A stretch of 28,472 nt of DNA. Source: a virus. A program made the translations under genes and the position numbers. Of the stretch, positions 1 through 7,060 are shown piece by piece. The stretch is from positions 1 through 28,472 of IMG/VR virus record IMGVR_UViG_3300021090_000086, one strand, 5' to 3'. Under the pieces are notes generated by a model that was given only the letters and a program-made list of their open reading frames with translations, was not told the DNA's origin and did no database searches. The first letter of the stretch is position 1; each line of letters opens with the position of its first letter.

Positions 1-1
1 C

Positions 2-853
2 GCGTTTGAGTCAGGCGGGGGTGGTGGAAGTGGTAGCAGTGGCGATTACAACGCAGCAGGCGGTAGCGGTGTGGAGGCTAAGATGTGGACAGGCGCGGGC
101 ACCCCTGCGTCTTTAAGCGGCGCGGGTGGTCCTAGCTTTTACCTCAGTAATCCTCCCGGCGTGCGCTCCGCCGGGGCGGGCGATGGAAACAATGGTGCGA
201 GCGCTAACGCAAATACGGGCGCGGGCGGTGCGGGTGCGTCGGCAGTGGGTTCTCTAGGCTCTACACGCACGGGCGGCACAGGCGGATCAGGTCTTGTGAT
301 TGTGCGCGAGTATTACGCGGCTGTTGGATTAAGCGGCAGTGTAACAGCATTCAACACGACTGGAAGTCCAGGAACGGGTGACGGTTTTGAGTCTGGTACC
401 GTGATCATCTTCGGCCAGACAAACCCTCCAACGGGTTGGCAGAAGATCACGACGCACAACGATAAGGTTCTGCGGGTTGTTTCGGGCACCGTGAGCTTCG
501 GCGGGTCAGTTGATTTTTCAGTCGCCTTTGCGCGCACGGCAACGGACTCACACATATTGACCACTGCCGAGTTGGCGTCACATATGCACGGCATGGTTCA
601 TACGCACAATATCGATCACACGCACAGTGAGCCCTCTGAGGTTAATAACAGAGGGGTGGGTAGTGGTAGTGGTAGAATAACGGAAGGACTTGATTCAGGT
701 GCAGATGGCAACACGATTCAAATAGAGCACAGCGGATCATCCGGCGGATCAAGCGCGGGTAGCACTGACGCGGCCGGATCAGGAACAGGTCACATCCACA
801 ATATTGATCTTCGTGTGAAGTATGCCGACGTGACATTTATGGAGAAGCTTTGA
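2..853 (+). CDS. Glycine-rich phage tail-collar/fibre protein, 5' end cut by window edge
   Basis: The reading frame is open from the first bases, so this is the C-terminal 283 residues of a longer protein. Residues 1 to about 104 are Gly/Ser/Ala-rich and end in GGSGLVIVREY, the usual finish of a phage tail glycine-rich domain. From about residue 132 follows a collar-type domain: IIFGQTNPPTGW, THNDKVLRVVSG, several His-rich turns (SHMHGMVHTHNIDHTH) and the closing LRVKYADVTF. In the family such proteins form fibres or receptor-binding tips, and the His-rich part may bind metal. The stop codon shares one base with the ATG of the next gene. An internal GTG at 71 is unlikely to be the real start because the glycine-rich repeat continues upstream of it. 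Confidence 0.82.
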   Translation, partial: AFESGGGGGSGSSGDYNAAGGSGVEAKMWTGAGTPASLSGAGGPSFYLSNPPGVRSAGAGDGNNGASANANTGAGGAGASAVGSLGSTRTGGTGGSGLVIVREYYAAVGLSGSVTAFNTTGSPGTGDGFESGTVIIFGQTNPPTGWQKITTHNDKVLRVVSGTVSFGGSVDFSVAFARTATDSHILTTAELASHMHGMVHTHNIDHTHSEPSEVNNRGVGSGSGRITEGLDSGADGNTIQIEHSGSSGGSSAGSTDAAGSGTGHIHNIDLRVKYADVTFMEKL

Positions 854-1176
854 TGACTGACAGACAGGTCCCGCTTGGAAGTGAAAAGCTTGTGTGTCCT
901 CTTCACAAGGAGACGATGGACAAGGTGTGTCATAAGTGTCCGTTTTGGGTTCATCTCCGCTGCATGAATCCGCAGAACGCAGACGAAATGATTGATCGCT
1001 GGAATTGCGCGATTGCGTTCATGCCCGTTCTCTTGACTGAGAATGCACGCCAACAAATGGAAACTGCCAAGGAGCTTGGACGCTTTCGGGCTCAAATGGT
1101 GCAGCTAAGTTTAAATCCGATTCCAATCAGTCCAGAAGGTGCAATGCTCGCGAGACTGTCGGGCAAGGAAAAATGA
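853..1176 (+). CDS. Small Cys-rich phage protein, putative metal-binding
   Basis: A 107-residue protein. I chose ATG 853, which overlaps the upstream stop as TGATG; a TTG lies one codon earlier. The N-terminal half has a Cys/His pattern, CPLH at about 15-18, CHKC at 26-29, then single Cys at about 37 and 52, before WNCAIAFMP. The second half looks helical. The spacing suggests a zinc- or iron-sulphur-binding site; that is inference. I recognise the type as a conserved hypothetical protein of phage structural clusters but cannot name a function. Confidence 0.7.
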   Translation: MTDRQVPLGSEKLVCPLHKETMDKVCHKCPFWVHLRCMNPQNADEMIDRWNCAIAFMPVLLTENARQQMETAKELGRFRAQMVQLSLNPIPISPEGAMLARLSGKEK

Positions 1177-1190
1177 AAAGCGAGTGAGCC

Positions 1191-1553
1191 ATGGATTACG
1201 ACGCAGTTCTTTATGATCCAATTTACGCCGTTCAAGGTGTGTCCGCGACGCTTACGATTGGAGCGACGGTCTATGAAGAATTGACCGCGTTGGACAAGAC
1301 TTCGGGGATCGATACGGGCGAGCAAGGACCCTTAGTCCAAACGATTCGCCCTGCGGCGTGCTTTCGGGTTTCCGAACTCCTTTCACGCGGCGTTACTGTG
1401 GCGTCGCTCACGGGTGCAACGTTGGAGATGAACGGTCTTCAATGGAAGGTTAGCAGCCATCGCGCAAAGCCCTCACCCAATGGCGAGGCGAAGGGCGAGG
1501 TTTTCCTGATTCTATTCAAGAAGAGAGTCATTGAAGAATCGGAGTCAGAGTGA
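1191..1553 (+). CDS. Head-tail joining (head closure)-like protein
   Basis: A 120-residue protein starting at ATG 1191, after a 14-base gap. Its size and its place between head-side genes and the tail terminator/tail tube genes fit the small stopper proteins that close the portal. Around residues 58-80 it has FRVSELLSRGVTVASLTGAT, then a short beta-rich C-terminal part ending FLILFKKR and an acidic tail EESESE. The stop codon overlaps the next ATG. The assignment rests on position and length; the family was not confirmed by a search. Confidence 0.6.
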   Translation: MDYDAVLYDPIYAVQGVSATLTIGATVYEELTALDKTSGIDTGEQGPLVQTIRPAACFRVSELLSRGVTVASLTGATLEMNGLQWKVSSHRAKPSPNGEAKGEVFLILFKKRVIEESESE

Positions 1554-1990
1554 TGGACAGGCGTGAAGAAATTTTGGAAGCTATCAAGGCGTTTGCCATC
1601 GCGTTGACTGGCTTCAATGTGTATCGCAACGACTTGAATATTCCAGACGACAAGTTGCCGGCCATTGTGATCTTGGACGCGGATGAAATCGCGGACGAGT
1701 CGAGCTATGGCCGCGGCCGTCCGGCTCAAAGTCCGGTAATCGTTGGAATGACGCCAGAAATTTTCTTCTTATTGCAGGAGGAAACGGAGGCGTGCGGGTC
1801 TGCGTTGAATGCGCTCCGGGGCCGGTTTATCAAGGGGATTTTGAGTGATCCAACGTTGGTTGAACTGTGTCACAACGGAGATATACGATACGAAGCATTT
1901 TCAACTTCGTTCGCGGGCGGTCGTGAGATGAACGGCCAAGCCGGGATTAGTTTCAGATTCAATTATGTTATGCGGCCCGATAAATTTTGA
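1553..1990 (+). CDS. Tail terminator/tail completion-like protein
   Basis: A 145-residue protein. ATG 1553 shares its A with the preceding TGA; a GTG lies one codon upstream. It begins with a helix (REEILEAIKAFAIALTG) followed by alternating strands, LPAIVILDADE and IVGMTPEIFFLLQ, a layout common in siphophage tail terminators. It directly precedes the tail tube gene, the usual place for the protein that caps the tail tube and joins it to the head. The call is contextual. Confidence 0.6.
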   Translation: MDRREEILEAIKAFAIALTGFNVYRNDLNIPDDKLPAIVILDADEIADESSYGRGRPAQSPVIVGMTPEIFFLLQEETEACGSALNALRGRFIKGILSDPTLVELCHNGDIRYEAFSTSFAGGREMNGQAGISFRFNYVMRPDKF

Positions 1991-1993
1991 GTT

Positions 1994-2048
1994 CATGACA
2001 GTCTAACCCCGAAGTTTTTAACCGCGCAACGGAGGCGCGACTGTCATG
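1994..2048 (+). promoter_or_regulatory. Inverted repeat enclosing the tail tube gene's start region
   Basis: CATGACAGTC at 1994-2003 is the exact reverse complement of GACTGTCATG at 2039-2048. The second arm contains the ATG (2046-2048) of the tail tube gene. The Shine-Dalgarno GGAGG (2031-2035) lies in the 35-base loop, where CGCGC (2023-2027) can also pair with GCGCG (2035-2039). In RNA this would fold the start codon into a 10-bp stem. A translational role is inferred. Confidence 0.55.
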
Positions 2049-2606
2049 GCGAGTTCTCCCCAAATCACGAATTACACCATCGGCAAGGGTGAATGCTATT
2101 TCAAGAAAACCGGTGATACCACATGGCGGCATCTTGGCAACGTTCCGGAATTCGAGTTCACGCCCGAAGTAGAAACGCTGGAACACTTCTCTTCCATGTC
2201 GGGCGTGAAGACGAAGGATCGCACCGTGACGCTTTCGAAGAGCGGCACGCTCCGCGTCGTCATGGAGGAATGGACTTCGCGCAACCTCGCGCTTGTCGTG
2301 CTTGGTGATGTGTCGCAAGACGCGGCCGGGCGTGAAGTGATCGAGATTTTCAGTCAAACGGCCATCTCCGGAAAGTTCTTGTTCAAAGGCACGAACGACG
2401 TTGGCCCCCGCTATCAGTGGGAGTTCAACGGCGTCGATTTCCTTCCGGGTTCGTCCATAAATCCGATTGGCGAGGAATGGGGCCAACTGGAAGCGAGCGG
2501 CGAGATTGCTGCCGTCGCGGGCTCCTTCGGCACCATCACCAAGATTGCGGAGGAAGGCGAAGAGGCATCCGAGCCGCTTTCGGAAATCGAGGTCGGTTCC
2601 GAGTAA
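2046..2606 (+). CDS. Major tail protein (tail tube)
   Basis: A 186-residue protein starting at ATG 2046 with GGAGG 10 bases upstream. It is beta-rich: GKGECYFKKTGDTTWRHLGN near the N-terminus, then EFEFTPEVETLEHFSS, TLSKSGTLRVVMEEW and QWEFNGVDFLPG. This is the pattern of siphophage tube proteins, which stack as hexamers to form the tail conduit. It lies just before the G/T chaperone and tape measure genes, the canonical order. The C-terminus is acidic (about residues 168-186, EEGEEASEPLSEIEVGSE). A terminator-like hairpin follows, as expected for a highly expressed gene. Confidence 0.8.
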   Translation: MASSPQITNYTIGKGECYFKKTGDTTWRHLGNVPEFEFTPEVETLEHFSSMSGVKTKDRTVTLSKSGTLRVVMEEWTSRNLALVVLGDVSQDAAGREVIEIFSQTAISGKFLFKGTNDVGPRYQWEFNGVDFLPGSSINPIGEEWGQLEASGEIAAVAGSFGTITKIAEEGEEASEPLSEIEVGSE

Positions 2607-2640
2607 CGAGTTCGCAGAGCCGTTTAAATGGTGCGATGTT

Positions 2641-2682
2641 GGAGGCGGCAACCTACGTGCTCTTGCCGCTTCCATGCATTTT
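2641..2682 (+). terminator. Terminator-like hairpin after the tail tube gene
   Basis: GGAGGCGGCAA (2641-2651) pairs with TTGCCGCTTCC (2663-2673), 11 bp with one G-U pair and an 11-base loop, followed by ATGCATTTT. The T run is short, so it may be a partial terminator that lowers transcription of the chaperone relative to the tube gene. Confidence 0.6.
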
Positions 2683-2702
2683 AGAAAGAAGGATTTGAGA
2701 CA

Positions 2703-3128
2703 ATGGCTGTTGGTCTTTTAGATATTGCGCAATCAACGAGAACCGTTTCCATTGGCAAAGCGGAGGTTCACGTTTCCGGTGTGTCGGCCGCAGGGATTGC
2801 CTATCTTCTTGAGCGCTTCCCAATATTGCGACAACTGTTCGCCGGTCGGGAAGTCTCTATGAATCCCGACCAACTCATGAAGCTAGCGCCCGAAGCGATT
2901 GCTTCCGTGGTCGCATGTGGAACAGGTTACGTGAATTCGCCGGAAGCGGAGAAGATCGCCGCCGGTTTGTCCGCGGGCATTCAACTTGAACTTATTTCCA
3001 CGATCATGGAAGTCACTATGCCCAAGGGCGTCGCGCCTTTTATGGAAAGTCTAACGGGCCTCGCCAACTCGCTAGACGCTTCTGGCAAGGCTCCGGTTGG
3101 GAAATCGCCCAAGCAGTCGAAAACCTGA
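2703..3128 (+). CDS. Tail assembly chaperone, G-type product
   Basis: A 141-residue protein starting at ATG 2703 with AAGGA upstream. It sits between the tail tube and tape measure genes, where siphophages encode the chaperone pair that coats the tape measure during tail assembly. The core is helical (AGIAYLLERFPILRQLFAGR, APEAIASVVACGTGY) and ends in a Lys/Ser/Pro-rich linker, SGKAPVGKSPKQSKT. A second frame, open from 2990 to 3316, overlaps its end and encodes a T-like domain, so a minority of ribosomes should produce a longer G-T protein. Confidence 0.75.
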   Translation: MAVGLLDIAQSTRTVSIGKAEVHVSGVSAAGIAYLLERFPILRQLFAGREVSMNPDQLMKLAPEAIASVVACGTGYVNSPEAEKIAAGLSAGIQLELISTIMEVTMPKGVAPFMESLTGLANSLDASGKAPVGKSPKQSKT

Positions 3129-3316
3129 TTATCGCTGGCCATCCGGCGGCAAATGTTTGGAATTACACTCCGCGTCAAATTGCGGCGTGGCAGTTCATCG
3201 CCGACAAACGAATGCGGCGAGAGAAAGCGAATGACCTTGCGCTAGGTGTCATGGCGTCCCGTGGCGACGTGCGTAAGATCAAGGAGTTTATGCGGAAGGC
3301 GGAGCGCGGCGACTAA
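3041..3316 (+). CDS. T extension of the tail assembly chaperone, reached by -1 frameshift
   Basis: The -1 frame relative to G is open from 2990 to a TAA at 3314-3316 and lacks a convincing start of its own. It encodes a typical T-domain: EIAQAVENLIIAGHPAANVW, NYTPRQIAAWQFIADKRM, then ASRGDVRKIKEFMRKAERGD. A fusion from 2703 with a -1 slip would be 204 residues. No canonical XXXYYYZ heptamer is in phase. The best re-pairing is Phe TTT at 3039-3041 sliding back one base in the run 3038-3041, and I place the start of the extension just after that. The extension's stop overlaps the next ATG as TAATG. The domain is well supported; the slip point is not. Confidence 0.7.
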   Translation, partial: YGKSNGPRQLARRFWQGSGWEIAQAVENLIIAGHPAANVWNYTPRQIAAWQFIADKRMRREKANDLALGVMASRGDVRKIKEFMRKAERGD

Positions 3317-4002
3317 TGAGCACTCTAGGAATCGTTGTCGGTCGGTTGTCGAGTAGCCTTGTGGAAGCGTTTGCAGGAACGCGGCCCACTTCGACTTATC
3401 AGCAAATTGCGGTTGCTGCGACGGCGACAATTAAGGAAGCGGGCGAAATCTTCAAGACGGATGCCCGCGCTGACATTGCCGCCGCGGGCTTCGGATTGAA
3501 GTGGCAAAATGCATTCCGTGTGGTCTATTTCCCGAAGGGTAACCGGACTTCTGTAAACGCCGCCGCATTTGGGTTTCACAAAATACCTTACTCAATCGTC
3601 TTCGAAGAGGGCGCGACGATTCGCGCACGTGCGGGTTTGCTTTGGTTGCCGCTTCCCTCCACGCCGAAGATGGCAGGTCGTAACAAGGCGACTCCGAAGC
3701 GGATGATTCAAGCAGGAATTAAACTGTTCACGATTAAGGGCAGGGCTGGCAAGCCGCTTCTTGCATCCAACATCCGCGTTTCGCGGCGGCAAGCCAACGC
3801 GCCGGTATCCAGTTTATCTATCAACTTGAGCAAGCTGAAACGCGGAGCTTGGAGTGAGAAAGGAATCGCACGGGCCGTTCCGCTGTTCATCGGAGTCGAG
3901 TCGGTGACAGTGCGTAAGCGTTTCAATATTGCAGGTGTGGCGTCGAAGGTGCGCGGTCAACTGGTCGGAATTTACGTCAACAACATTTCGGCGGAGGCGT
4001 AG
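3316..4002 (+). CDS. DUF6441-like minor tail protein
   Basis: A 228-residue protein whose ATG overlaps the previous stop (TAATG). It has the architecture I associate with DUF6441 phage proteins: an N-terminal helix with many Ala/Arg, then YSIVFEEGATIRARAGLLWL, a Pro/Lys segment (PKMAGRNKATPKRM), LLASNIRVSRR, and near the C-terminus AVPLFIGVESVTVRKRFNI. It lies between the chaperone and tape measure genes, so a tail assembly or minor tail role is likely. The family call is from memory of the pattern. Confidence 0.6.
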   Translation: MSTLGIVVGRLSSSLVEAFAGTRPTSTYQQIAVAATATIKEAGEIFKTDARADIAAAGFGLKWQNAFRVVYFPKGNRTSVNAAAFGFHKIPYSIVFEEGATIRARAGLLWLPLPSTPKMAGRNKATPKRMIQAGIKLFTIKGRAGKPLLASNIRVSRRQANAPVSSLSINLSKLKRGAWSEKGIARAVPLFIGVESVTVRKRFNIAGVASKVRGQLVGIYVNNISAEA

Positions 4003-4004
4003 CC

Positions 4005-6629
4005 ATGGCCTGGCGTACAATTAATCAGCGAATTGGCCTTGAGGGTGGAGAGGAAATCCTTAAGGAGCTTCACCGGATCGGCGCGGAAGGAGAGGCCGCG
4101 TTCAAGAAGCTTCGGCAAGCTGCGCAAGGTAGCGAACCAATTAGCGCTTGGCGCGAAGCCGGCGAGAAGTTGCGAGCCCACTTGGGCGAACTCGGCAAAG
4201 CTGCATCTGAGGTTGGCACTGCGTTTTCATCCCTTGGCACTGCGGTTCTGGAATCCATTAGGAACGTTGCAGCAATCGGCGGAGCCGTTATCGCTGCCGC
4301 GGCGGGCTTTGCGTTGTTAGTCAAGAGTGCGGGTGATGTGGCCGATCAATTGCAGGACTCGGCGGACCAGATCGGTACCACCACAAAGGAGCTAGAAAAC
4401 CTGACCTTTGCGGCGGAGCAAGCCAACATCTCCGAAGAGAAGTTTTCGAAGGGGATGCTTAAGCTCAATCGCAGTATGAGTGAGTCGGCGGATCACGCGA
4501 AACAGGAATCGGCCAAGGTTAAGAATGCTCAAGTCGGGTTGCAACGCCAATTGCAAGACCTGAATCGGAAATTCCTCGAATCGGATATCAACACGGTTGA
4601 TGGCTTGGCTAACAACGCCAAGGCGCGAGAGTCGATTCTGCGAAATCATAAGCGGCAGTTGGCGGACGTGCGCCGTGAAGCCAAGCTAAATGAAGACGTA
4701 TTTCAAAAGCTCGGCATTCAAGTCAAGAATGCTGATGGTACGTTTCGCAACACGAAAGATGTGCTCTTCGATCTAGCGGACGCTTTCCAACGTATGCCGA
4801 ATGGGGCGGAGAAGTCCGCCGCTTCGATCAAGCTTTTCTCACGCGAGGGTGCGAAGTTCATTCCGTTTTTGAACCAAGGCCGGGAAGCTATAGAGGCCAT
4901 GATGGAGCAAGCGCAGCGCGTCGCACCTGCGTTTACGGAAATTGAGAAGTCGGCCGGGATCAAAGTTGGCGACGCTTTCGACCAACTTGCCCGCGCATCG
5001 GCTAATTTGAAGAACAAGTTTTTACTGACATTCGCGCCCACGGTAGCACGGGTGTTTGATGCGTTGACGGAGCGTATCGTTTTAACGCGAGATGGCATTC
5101 TGGAATTCGCGCAAACAATGAATGATAAAGTACAACCTATCGTCCAAGACTTCATTGATTTGATGCAGGGGAACGACCATCGAGTCGCCAAGGATTCCAT
5201 CGTGCGGCAATTGCGCGACGGCATAGTCGAGTTCAGCCTTGCGGTCAAGAATGCCGTAACCGGGATCATCATCCCGGCGCTGCTTGCCTTGCTTGCCGTA
5301 TTGAATGAGGTGGCGAAGGCCATCAACTTTATCTTCGGCACGCAATTGACCGGCGGACAGATTGCTGCGGCATTGGTGATCACGAAGTTGATTGGGTTAT
5401 TCGGCGTGCTGCGTGCGGCTATCAATCTCGCCGAGGCATCAGTTAATTTACTCTTCATCGCGTTCCGTCCTCTGCTTCTCGCCGTTGCCGTTGCCGTTGC
5501 TCCATTCGCCGCAATTGCCGCCGCGGGGGTTGCAATCGGATTTGCGCTTGGCGCATTGGTCAATTTGTTGACTGGACGGAGGCTCGATTTTGGATTGTTG
5601 GCAGAAAGGGCGAAGTTCGCTTTCAACGCTATTGTGCAAGGCGTGCAAATTTCTTGGAGACTTATATTAGCGTTCTGGGTGAATGGTATTACCGGCGTGA
5701 TTTCCGAAGTGAACCGGCTTGCTCCGAATGTGCAGCAAGCTCTGCAAGCCGTCCTGACTAGCTTCGCGAATTTCCCGCTGTTCTTGGCGCAAAAGTTTAG
5801 CGAGGGGATTGACGCTATCACGCTCTTCTTCCAGACGAAATTCAACGAAGCGATTGAAGGAGTCAAAACGCTCTTTCTAGGGCTTGTTGAATTCTTCAAG
5901 AGCACCGTGATTGGGCAGTTGGTCACGGCCGTTGTTGAGTTCGTGGCTTTCCTTCCGCAGAAGTTTTCGGAAGCAGTAACAGCGCTTCAAACGCTGTGGC
6001 AAGGCTTCAAGGACTTCTTTACCATCAAATGGGCAGAAGGGGTGCAGTTCCTACAGGATAAGACTCAGGAGTTCTTAACGTGGTTCGGCGGCACGTTTGT
6101 CGGACAGATACTCGCGGGTATCGCTGCAATCGTTGCGAAGATCAAGGAATGGGCCACGGCGCAAGCTTCGGTCAAATCTTCGGGCGCGTCTGGGGCCGGA
6201 TCAAGCGCTCCGGCTGCGCAGCAGCTAGCTGGTGGTGGTTATGTCCGCGGCCCTGGAACGTCAACAAGCGATTCTATTCTGGCTCGGCTCTCTAATGGTG
6301 AGTTTGTAATCCCCGCCGACATTGTTCGTCGGCTTGGTGTGTCGTTTTTCGAAGCCATTAAAGCGACGGGCGGACGATTGCCCGATCTGTCCAAGCTCTC
6401 TCTTGGCAGTATGGACTCGCTTCTTCCCGCCCGCGGCTTTGCGACGGGCGGTATGGTCACCGCGACGGCGGGAGCGCCTGTGGGCGGGCGACCGTTCACG
6501 TTGCAACTTGGCGATCAAGCGTTTCGTTTGGGCAGTGCGCCGAACGACGCAATTGACCAACTTCAAAGGTTTGCCTCCAGGAGCCGCACTAAATCCGCCG
6601 GCCGCAAGCCAACTTGGTTTCAAGGGTGA
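4005..6629 (+). CDS. Tail tape measure protein
   Basis: An 874-residue protein starting at ATG 4005 with GGAGG upstream, the longest late gene. In siphophages this protein sets tail length and helps DNA cross the envelope. Residues about 1-75 form a charged amphipathic start; about 80-110 is a hydrophobic Ala-rich segment; about 125-360 is coiled-coil-like with many Lys/Glu/Gln; about 415-520 holds strongly hydrophobic stretches (GIIIPALLALLAVLNEV, LLLAVAVAVAPFAAIAAAGV). Near 745-785 is GGGYVRGPGTSTSDSILARL followed by SNGEFVIPADIVRRLG, the conserved C-terminal tape measure motif. Size and position agree with the call. Confidence 0.9.
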   Translation: MAWRTINQRIGLEGGEEILKELHRIGAEGEAAFKKLRQAAQGSEPISAWREAGEKLRAHLGELGKAASEVGTAFSSLGTAVLESIRNVAAIGGAVIAAAAGFALLVKSAGDVADQLQDSADQIGTTTKELENLTFAAEQANISEEKFSKGMLKLNRSMSESADHAKQESAKVKNAQVGLQRQLQDLNRKFLESDINTVDGLANNAKARESILRNHKRQLADVRREAKLNEDVFQKLGIQVKNADGTFRNTKDVLFDLADAFQRMPNGAEKSAASIKLFSREGAKFIPFLNQGREAIEAMMEQAQRVAPAFTEIEKSAGIKVGDAFDQLARASANLKNKFLLTFAPTVARVFDALTERIVLTRDGILEFAQTMNDKVQPIVQDFIDLMQGNDHRVAKDSIVRQLRDGIVEFSLAVKNAVTGIIIPALLALLAVLNEVAKAINFIFGTQLTGGQIAAALVITKLIGLFGVLRAAINLAEASVNLLFIAFRPLLLAVAVAVAPFAAIAAAGVAIGFALGALVNLLTGRRLDFGLLAERAKFAFNAIVQGVQISWRLILAFWVNGITGVISEVNRLAPNVQQALQAVLTSFANFPLFLAQKFSEGIDAITLFFQTKFNEAIEGVKTLFLGLVEFFKSTVIGQLVTAVVEFVAFLPQKFSEAVTALQTLWQGFKDFFTIKWAEGVQFLQDKTQEFLTWFGGTFVGQILAGIAAIVAKIKEWATAQASVKSSGASGAGSSAPAAQQLAGGGYVRGPGTSTSDSILARLSNGEFVIPADIVRRLGVSFFEAIKATGGRLPDLSKLSLGSMDSLLPARGFATGGMVTATAGAPVGGRPFTLQLGDQAFRLGSAPNDAIDQLQRFASRSRTKSAGRKPTWFQG

Positions 6630-6632
6630 CCT

Positions 6633-7058
6633 ATGCCCGATACGCTTCTGGTTTTGACGGGAATTGGGGTTGCGCCGTATTCCGCACGCGGGCTCACGCA
6701 GACCCTTGAGCCAATTGACGCGCTAACAGCCCCGAAGCGAACCGTAAATGGCGCATCGGTGGATGTGTCTGCACCGCAGTTTCGGAAGTTTCGAAGCACG
6801 ATTGCTTGCAATGATCAGATGCCGCCCGCCTTCAATGGTATTTGGAAAGGTCAGATTGTCACGGTCGATTGCGTGAAAACGTGGGCTTACCCCACGGGCG
6901 GAACGCCGGATCGAACGGTTGTGCCCGGTTCTTCCGTAACGGCCGAAGGTTTTGTAACCTTTCGTCCGCGATTGGTAATGCGCGTGGTCAACTTCACAAC
7001 AAATGAAGATGAATACGGACACATGACCAATTGGTCATTGGATTTGGAGGAAGTTTAA
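6633..7058 (+). CDS. Minor tail (tail-tip) protein, hypothetical
   Basis: A 141-residue protein following the tape measure after three bases, so it belongs to the tail-tip cluster. It is beta-rich and includes GLTQTLEPIDALTAPKRTVN, a central WKGQIVTVDCVKTWAYP, and a C-terminal FRPRLVMRVVNFTTNEDEYG. Such small proteins after the tape measure often form the distal tail ring, but I cannot tie it to a named family. Confidence 0.6.
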   Translation: MPDTLLVLTGIGVAPYSARGLTQTLEPIDALTAPKRTVNGASVDVSAPQFRKFRSTIACNDQMPPAFNGIWKGQIVTVDCVKTWAYPTGGTPDRTVVPGSSVTAEGFVTFRPRLVMRVVNFTTNEDEYGHMTNWSLDLEEV

Positions 7059-7060
7059 CA

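Noticed and set aside
1968-2675. 235-residue minus ORF
   Set aside because: Antisense to the tail tube gene, with a His/Arg-rich shadow composition and no motif.
3099-3105. GGGAAAT as a lambda-like slippery site
   Set aside because: Read as GGG AAA T in the G frame, it is out of phase for a -1 slip with tRNA re-pairing.
4718-5926. Long 402-residue minus ORF
   Set aside because: It is antisense to the tape measure gene; its Ser/Thr/Asn-rich composition is that of a frame shadow.
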